Source: Streptomyces durocortorensis
Lineage (GTDB): Bacteria > Actinomycetota > Actinomycetes > Streptomycetales > Streptomycetaceae
Length of the DNA stretch: 64,000 nt
Assembly (NCBI RefSeq): GCF_031760065.1
Contig: NZ_CP134500.1
Coordinates: forward strand, 682,001 to 746,000
Reading direction: 5' to 3'
Shown: positions 60,225 through 64,000 of the stretch, piece after piece
Layout of the letters: the number at the start of each line of letters is the position of its first letter
How positions within the stretch are numbered: the stretch's first letter is position 1
Program-made: the position numbers and the translations under genes
The notes under the pieces: model-generated
Databases searched by the model: none
Told to the model about the DNA's origin: nothing
Seen by the model: only the letters and a program-made list of their open reading frames with translations

Positions 60225-61145
60225 TCACTCCCCCGCGGCCCCGGCCGTCACACCCGCGCCCGCCGCCCGCAGCGCCGCCACCGCCGCACGGATCGACGGG
60301 CGGCGGTCGGCATCGGTGCGCCACACCGCGTGGACGTGCCGCCGCACGCTCTGCCGCACCGGCACCAGGCGCACCCCGTCGGGGACCGGCCCCCGCCCCA
60401 GCCGGGGAGTCACGCAGACGCCGAATCCTGCCGCGATCAGGGCGAGTTGGGTGTGGTGTTCACCGGCCAGGTGAGTGATGCGCGGTTCGATGCCCCGGGA
60501 GCGCAGGGTGAACATCAGCCACTCGTAACAGAATTCACCCTCCGGCCAGGACACCCACTCGTCGTCCGCGAAGTCCTCCAGCTCCACCTCGGACCGGTCG
60601 GCCAGCTGATGCCCCGCCGGCATGGCGATGTCCGGTGCGTCGTCGAGCAGTTCGACCTTGGTGAGGCCGCCCGGCACGGGCAGTCGCTTGTTGCTCCAGT
60701 CGAGGACGACGGCCACGTCGGCATCGCCCCGGAGGACCGCGAGGATGCCCTGCTCCGGCTCCAGCTCCCAGGTGCGGACGGTGAGGTCGGGGTGGTCCGC
60801 CCGCAGGGTGGTGAGCGCCGCGGGGAACAGTCCGCGGGCCGCGGTGGGGAAGGCGCTGATCCTGACCTCGCCGACGACCTCGCCCCGTTGGGCCTCGATG
60901 TCGGCCTGGGCCAGTTCGACCTGGGACAGGATCCGTGCGGCGTGCCCGGCCAGCAGACGGCCCGCGTCGGTGAGGCGGACCCCCCGGCCGTGCTTGGCCA
61001 GCAACTGCTGGCCCACCTCGCGCTCCAGCTTGGCCATCTGCTGCGAGACCGCCGACGTCGTGACGTGCAGCCCGTCGGCCGCCCGGCTCACCGATCCGTG
61101 CCGGGCGAGGGCATCCAGCGTCCGCAGCCGCTCAAGATTCAACAC
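60225..61145 (-). CDS. LysR-family transcriptional regulator
   Basis: 306 residues from GTG 61145. The winged helix is LNLERLRTLDALARHGSVSR, AADGLHVTTSAVSQQMAKLE, REVGQQLLAKHGRGVRLTDAG; the effector domain begins GEVRISAFPTAARGLFPAAL and ends in a GFGVCVTPRL type pocket. It is convergent with the PPOX gene. Its upstream gap holds a MITE-like insertion, which may have altered its promoter. Confidence 0.93.
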   Translation of the reverse strand: MLNLERLRTLDALARHGSVSRAADGLHVTTSAVSQQMAKLEREVGQQLLAKHGRGVRLTDAGRLLAGHAARILSQVELAQADIEAQRGEVVGEVRISAFPTAARGLFPAALTTLRADHPDLTVRTWELEPEQGILAVLRGDADVAVVLDWSNKRLPVPGGLTKVELLDDAPDIAMPAGHQLADRSEVELEDFADDEWVSWPEGEFCYEWLMFTLRSRGIEPRITHLAGEHHTQLALIAAGFGVCVTPRLGRGPVPDGVRLVPVRQSVRRHVHAVWRTDADRRPSIRAAVAALRAAGAGVTAGAAGE

Positions 61146-61159
61146 GTGAGCGATGCTAA

Positions 61160-61299
61160 GGGCTGTCCCGTCATCCCTGGCGGGTCAGCGCGCGGCGTCA
61201 GATGCGGTGCATCGCAAGGCGCCGGAGAGTCCTCACAGCAGAGCCACCCGGCTTTTCGACTACGCCGCACGCTGATCCACCAGGCATTCGGGACAGCCC
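61160..61299. mobile_element. 140-bp MITE-like element
   Basis: The left end reads GGGCTGTCCCGTCATCCCTG (61160 on), and the right end in reverse GGGCTGTCCCGAATGCCTGG; the first 11 bases are identical, and about 30 bases align as imperfect inverted repeats (both reach GATCAGCG/GGTCAGCG). There is no coding capacity. Terminal GGGCTGTCCCG is shared with Streptomyces IS5-type elements by recollection. It fills the gap between the LysR and MocR genes; no clear target duplication was found. Confidence 0.6.
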
Positions 61300-61322
61300 C
61301 GAGGAGGTCAGGCTGTGGACCC

Positions 61323-62654
61323 TCACCCGTAGCTGACCGGCCGCGCCGGGCCCGCCGCGGCCGCAACCGCGTCCGCCAGCGGCCCGATGTCCGCCGCGGT
61401 CAGCGGGGAGACGGTGAGCCGCACCGCCTGGGGCGCGGCCATCCGGAAGCGGGCGCCCGGGGCCACGGCCCAGCCGGCGTGGAGCAGCCGGGTCACCGCC
61501 CCGGTCTCGTCGCTGACCGGCACCCACACGTTCATGCCGCTGCGGCCGTACGCGGTCACCCCGCGCTCCGCCAGCGCACGCACGAGCGCCTCCCGGCGGT
61601 CGCCGTAGGACCGGGCGACCGCCCGGGCGTCGACGGCGTCCGAGGTCCACAGATGGAGCACGGCGCGTTGCAGCAGCCGGCTGACCCAGCCGGGGCCCAG
61701 CCGCTGGCGCCCCCTGACCCGGTCGACCGTGAGCGCGTCCCCGGTGAGCACGGCCACCCGCAGGTCCGGGCCGTACGCCTTGGCCACCGACCGGACGAAC
61801 GCCCAGTGGTCCGTGACGCCCGCCAGCGGATGGAGCGGCAGGTCGACGATGGCATGGCCGTGGTCGTCCTCGATCAGCAGCACGTCCGGGTGGCGGGCGA
61901 GGACCGCCCGCAGCTCCCGGGCCCGCGCCGCGTCCAGCGAGGCACCGGTCGGGTTCTGCGCCCGGTCGGTGACGACGAGCGCCCGCGCCCCGGCCCGCAG
62001 CGCCCGCTCCACATCCGCGGCCAGCGGACCTGCGTCGTCCACGCCGACCGGCACGGCGCGCAGCCCGAGCGCCGGTACGAGGTCGAGGACACTGCCCCAC
62101 CCGGGGTCCTCCACCGCCACCGCGTCACCCGGCCTGAGGTGCGCCGCGAGGACCCGCTCGATCGCGTCGAGGGCCCCGGACGTCACGGCCAGCGGCCCGG
62201 CGGGCACCCCGTCGGCATCAAGCGCAGCGCGCGCGTACGCGGCGAACTCCGGGACCACCGCGGCCTGCCCGTACAGCCCGTGGGACTCCGCGTCGGCCGC
62301 GGCCGCGACCGCGAACGCCGGGCCGAGGCCGGGCAGGAGCGCCGGATCGGGGTTGCCCTTACCCAGGTCCCGGACGCCCGGCGGCGCCTCGATCCGCAGG
62401 GAGCCGCGTGAGGTGCTGGCGGGGGCGGACCGCACCCGGCTGCCCCGGCGACCCGCCGTCTCGATCACCCCGCGCTCGCGCAGCGTCCGGTAGGCGGCGG
62501 CCACGGTGTTCGGGTTGACCTCCAGCCGGGTCGCCAACTCCCGCAGGGGAGGCAGCACATGACCCGGCGGAAGGTCCCCGGAGCCGACCCCGCGCTCCAC
62601 ACTGGCGGCAATCTCGGATGCACGCCGCCCACTGATCCGATACTCTCCTAGCAC
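61323..62654 (-). CDS. MocR-family regulator (GntR-aminotransferase fusion)
   Basis: 443 residues; GTG 62654 chosen as the leaderless start (see promoter), with ATG 62663 an alternative. Winged helix about 5-75 (YRISGRRASEIAASVERGVG, PPLRELATRLEVNPNTVAAA). The aminotransferase domain holds GNPDPALLPGLGPAFAVAAA, SHGLYGQAAVVPEFAAY, VTDRAQNPTGASLDAARARE, DDHGHAIVDLPL and the PLP-lysine region VRSVAKAYGPDLRVAVLTGD. Its nearest neighbour is a PPOX gene; vitamin B6-related control is the obvious inference. Confidence 0.92.
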   Translation of the reverse strand: MLGEYRISGRRASEIAASVERGVGSGDLPPGHVLPPLRELATRLEVNPNTVAAAYRTLRERGVIETAGRRGSRVRSAPASTSRGSLRIEAPPGVRDLGKGNPDPALLPGLGPAFAVAAAADAESHGLYGQAAVVPEFAAYARAALDADGVPAGPLAVTSGALDAIERVLAAHLRPGDAVAVEDPGWGSVLDLVPALGLRAVPVGVDDAGPLAADVERALRAGARALVVTDRAQNPTGASLDAARARELRAVLARHPDVLLIEDDHGHAIVDLPLHPLAGVTDHWAFVRSVAKAYGPDLRVAVLTGDALTVDRVRGRQRLGPGWVSRLLQRAVLHLWTSDAVDARAVARSYGDRREALVRALAERGVTAYGRSGMNVWVPVSDETGAVTRLLHAGWAVAPGARFRMAAPQAVRLTVSPLTAADIGPLADAVAAAAGPARPVSYG

Positions 62655-62661
62655 AAACAAC

Positions 62662-62691
62662 ATTATGCACTAGTGCAATAGGAGTCCGCAA
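62662..62691 (-). promoter_or_regulatory. Leaderless MocR promoter with embedded palindrome
   Basis: On the minus strand TTGCGG (62686-62691) and CATAAT (62662-62667) are 18 bp apart, and transcription would begin near GTG 62654, giving a leaderless message. The spacer contains the perfect 12-bp palindrome TGCACTAGTGCA (62666-62677), a candidate MocR operator that also overlaps the divergent PPOX promoter region. Confidence 0.6.
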
Positions 62692-63386
62692 TGCAGCACA
62701 CCGCGACGCCCGACCGTACGGGCTCCGGAACCGCCGCGTCCTATGTCCCCACCGACCGGACTGTTCCCACCCGCGCCAAGCAGCGCGCCTCCTACGACCG
62801 CGAGCTGGTCCACTCGATCCTCGACGAGACCTACCTCTGCCATCTGGGATTCCTGCGCGACGGCGCGCCGGTCGTACTGCCGACGCTCTACGGCCGGATC
62901 GGCGAGCGGCTGTACGTCCACGGCTCGACGGGCTCGCGGCCGCTGCGGTCGGCGAAGAGCGCCGATCCGGGCCTGCCGGTCTGCCTGACCGTCACCCACG
63001 TCGACGCCCTGGTGCTGGCCCGGTCGGCCTTCCACCACTCGATCAACTACCGCTCGGTGGTGGTCCACGGCAACGCCGTGACGGTCACCGACCCCGAGGA
63101 GCGGCGGCTCGCCCTGGACGCGATCGTGGACCAGGTCGTGCCGGGCCGCTCCCGGGACTCCCGGCCGGCCGACGCCAAGGAGCTCGCCGCGACGGCGGTG
63201 ATCCGGCTGGATCTCGACGAGGTGTCCGCGAAGGTCCGCACCGGCGGCCCCAACGACGAGCCCGAGGACCTCGGCCTCCCCCACTGGACCGGCATCGTGC
63301 CGCTCACCCGGGGTTACGCGGAGCCGGTCCCGGCCGACGACCTGGACCCGGCCATCGGCATACCGGACTACCTGTCCGCACTGTAG
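62691..63386 (+). CDS. PPOX/FMN-flavin reductase-like protein (pyridoxamine-oxidase family)
   Basis: 231 residues from ATG 62691 with AGGAG seven bases upstream. The FMN-binding split barrel shows SILDETYLCHLGFLRDGAPV, VLPTLYGRIGERLYVHGSTG, SRPLRSAKSADPGLPVCLTV and FHHSINYRSVVVHGNAVTVT. The family includes pyridoxamine 5'-phosphate oxidase relatives and FMN-binding proteins of unknown substrate. Divergence from a MocR regulator, whose effector is usually PLP, suggests a link to vitamin B6. Confidence 0.9.
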   Translation: MQHTATPDRTGSGTAASYVPTDRTVPTRAKQRASYDRELVHSILDETYLCHLGFLRDGAPVVLPTLYGRIGERLYVHGSTGSRPLRSAKSADPGLPVCLTVTHVDALVLARSAFHHSINYRSVVVHGNAVTVTDPEERRLALDAIVDQVVPGRSRDSRPADAKELAATAVIRLDLDEVSAKVRTGGPNDEPEDLGLPHWTGIVPLTRGYAEPVPADDLDPAIGIPDYLSAL

Positions 63387-63400
63387 GGGCCGCCGTACCG

Positions 63401-64000
63401 CTACACCGCCACGGCCTCCCTCCGGCGGGTGGCCGAGGCCGTGCGCGCCTCGGCCAGGGCCAGTCCGGCCACGGCGGTCAGCAGGAGCAGCGTGCCGACG
63501 ACCGTGGCCGCCGTCAGCCGCTCCCGCAGGACGGTCACCGCGATGACGGCCGCGCTCACCGGCTCCAGGAGCATGATCACGGAGACGGTCGCCGAGCGGA
63601 CGGCGGCGGCGCCCGCGAAGTACAGCGCGTAGGCGAGCGCGGTGGGGACCGCCGCGACGTAGACCAGCAGCCACAGCACCTGCCCGGTCTCGGCGGTGTG
63701 CGGCACGAGGCCTTCGGCCAGCGCCAAGGGCAGCAACCCCGCCGCTCCGATGCCGAACGCCCACGCGCTGGTGGTCAGCGCGTCACCGCCGCCGCCGTCC
63801 CGCCCGAGCCAACGGGTGAGCAAGGTGATCGCCGCGTACCCGGAGGCCGACAGCAGCGCGAGCAGCACCCCTGCGGGCACCACGTCACCGCCCTCGCCGC
63901 CCAGGACGAGCACGACGAGACCGGCAAGCGCACCGGCAACGGCGGCCAGGCCGCCCGCGCCGAGGCGTTCGCCCAGCAGCAGCCGGGCACCGAGGGCGAT
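63401..64000 (-). CDS. EamA-family transporter (N-terminus beyond window)
   Basis: About 199 residues visible. The frame is open to base 64000, so the gene starts outside. Six hydrophobic segments are seen, including [55 protein letters not shown] and [20 protein letters not shown], the repeating DMT/EamA pattern with its conserved Pro and acidic residue. It exports metabolites or amino acids. It is convergent with the PPOX gene (14-bp gap) and, by recollection, EamA/MocR pairing is common. Confidence 0.9.
   Translation of the reverse strand: MALGARLLLGERLGAGGLAAVAGALAGLVVLVLGGEGGDVVPAGVLLALLSASGYAAITLLTRWLGRDGGGGDALTTSAWAFGIGAAGLLPLALAEGLVPHTAETGQVLWLLVYVAAVPTALAYALYFAGAAAVRSATVSVIMLLEPVSAAVIAVTVLRERLTAATVVGTLLLLTAVAGLALAEARTASATRRREAVAV

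Overview
The window is about 72% GC by eye, with strong G/C preference at third codon positions, frequent GTG starts, many leaderless-looking genes, Tat/lipobox secretion signals, AfsR/SARP and LAL regulators, MocR regulators and several ECF sigma genes. This points to a Streptomyces chromosome. A divergent third EF-Tu (tuf3 type), uppP, ung, an apolipoprotein N-acyltransferase and paired fabG genes lie in a largely conserved backbone. No rRNA, tRNA or CRISPR array was seen.

Layout. 0-3 kb: a GntR/UTRA regulator (cut by the window edge) with a palindrome on its own -35 box, a truncated ECF41-type sigma factor, an alpha/beta hydrolase, and the gutted remains of a divergent MocR/EamA pair. 3-11 kb: a Tat-exported PhoD phosphodiesterase, a membrane-ACT-GNAT fusion, a Cys/Met PLP lyase with its divergent Lrp regulator, a DUF885 protein, and a rhodanese with its divergent Lrp regulator. 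11-27 kb: sbcCD, housekeeping enzymes (YigZ, AAC(3)-type acetyltransferase, gamma-carbonic-anhydrase fold, thioesterase), tuf3 with a structured leader, an AlkD-like protein, a TVP38 membrane protein and uppP. 27.3-31.5 kb: one 1385-residue gene fusing a molybdopterin nitrate reductase to a sulfite-reductase-type diflavin reductase.

31.8-35 kb is an accessory island. Debris of Tn3-type elements (TnpA tail, resolvase, a 38-bp end) brackets a TetR-cupin-DUF4865 operon and interrupts a ligand-binding protein gene. 35-48 kb returns to backbone: an ECF sigma factor, a universal stress protein with a consensus CRP box, lnt, ung, an orphan peptide-binding lipoprotein, two SDR genes behind a strong promoter, and a translationally coupled HipA-like/DUF3037 pair.

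48.4-50.3 kb is the second accessory island. It has an integrase tail with a heptamer repeat, an IS3 fragment, and a 1367-bp unit bounded by perfect 48-bp inverted repeats that carries an alpha/beta hydrolase and no transposase. 50.3-57.6 kb holds GNAT/OsmC, a 932-residue LAL regulator, and a haloacetate-dehalogenase-like hydrolase divergent from a SARP-type regulator. 57.8-64 kb holds a Rieske lipoprotein, an isochorismatase-fold protein lacking its catalytic residues, two PPOX flavoproteins, LysR, a 140-bp MITE-like element, and an intact MocR/PPOX pair followed by an EamA transporter that runs off the end.

All functional statements are from motif recognition by eye. No homology search was run.
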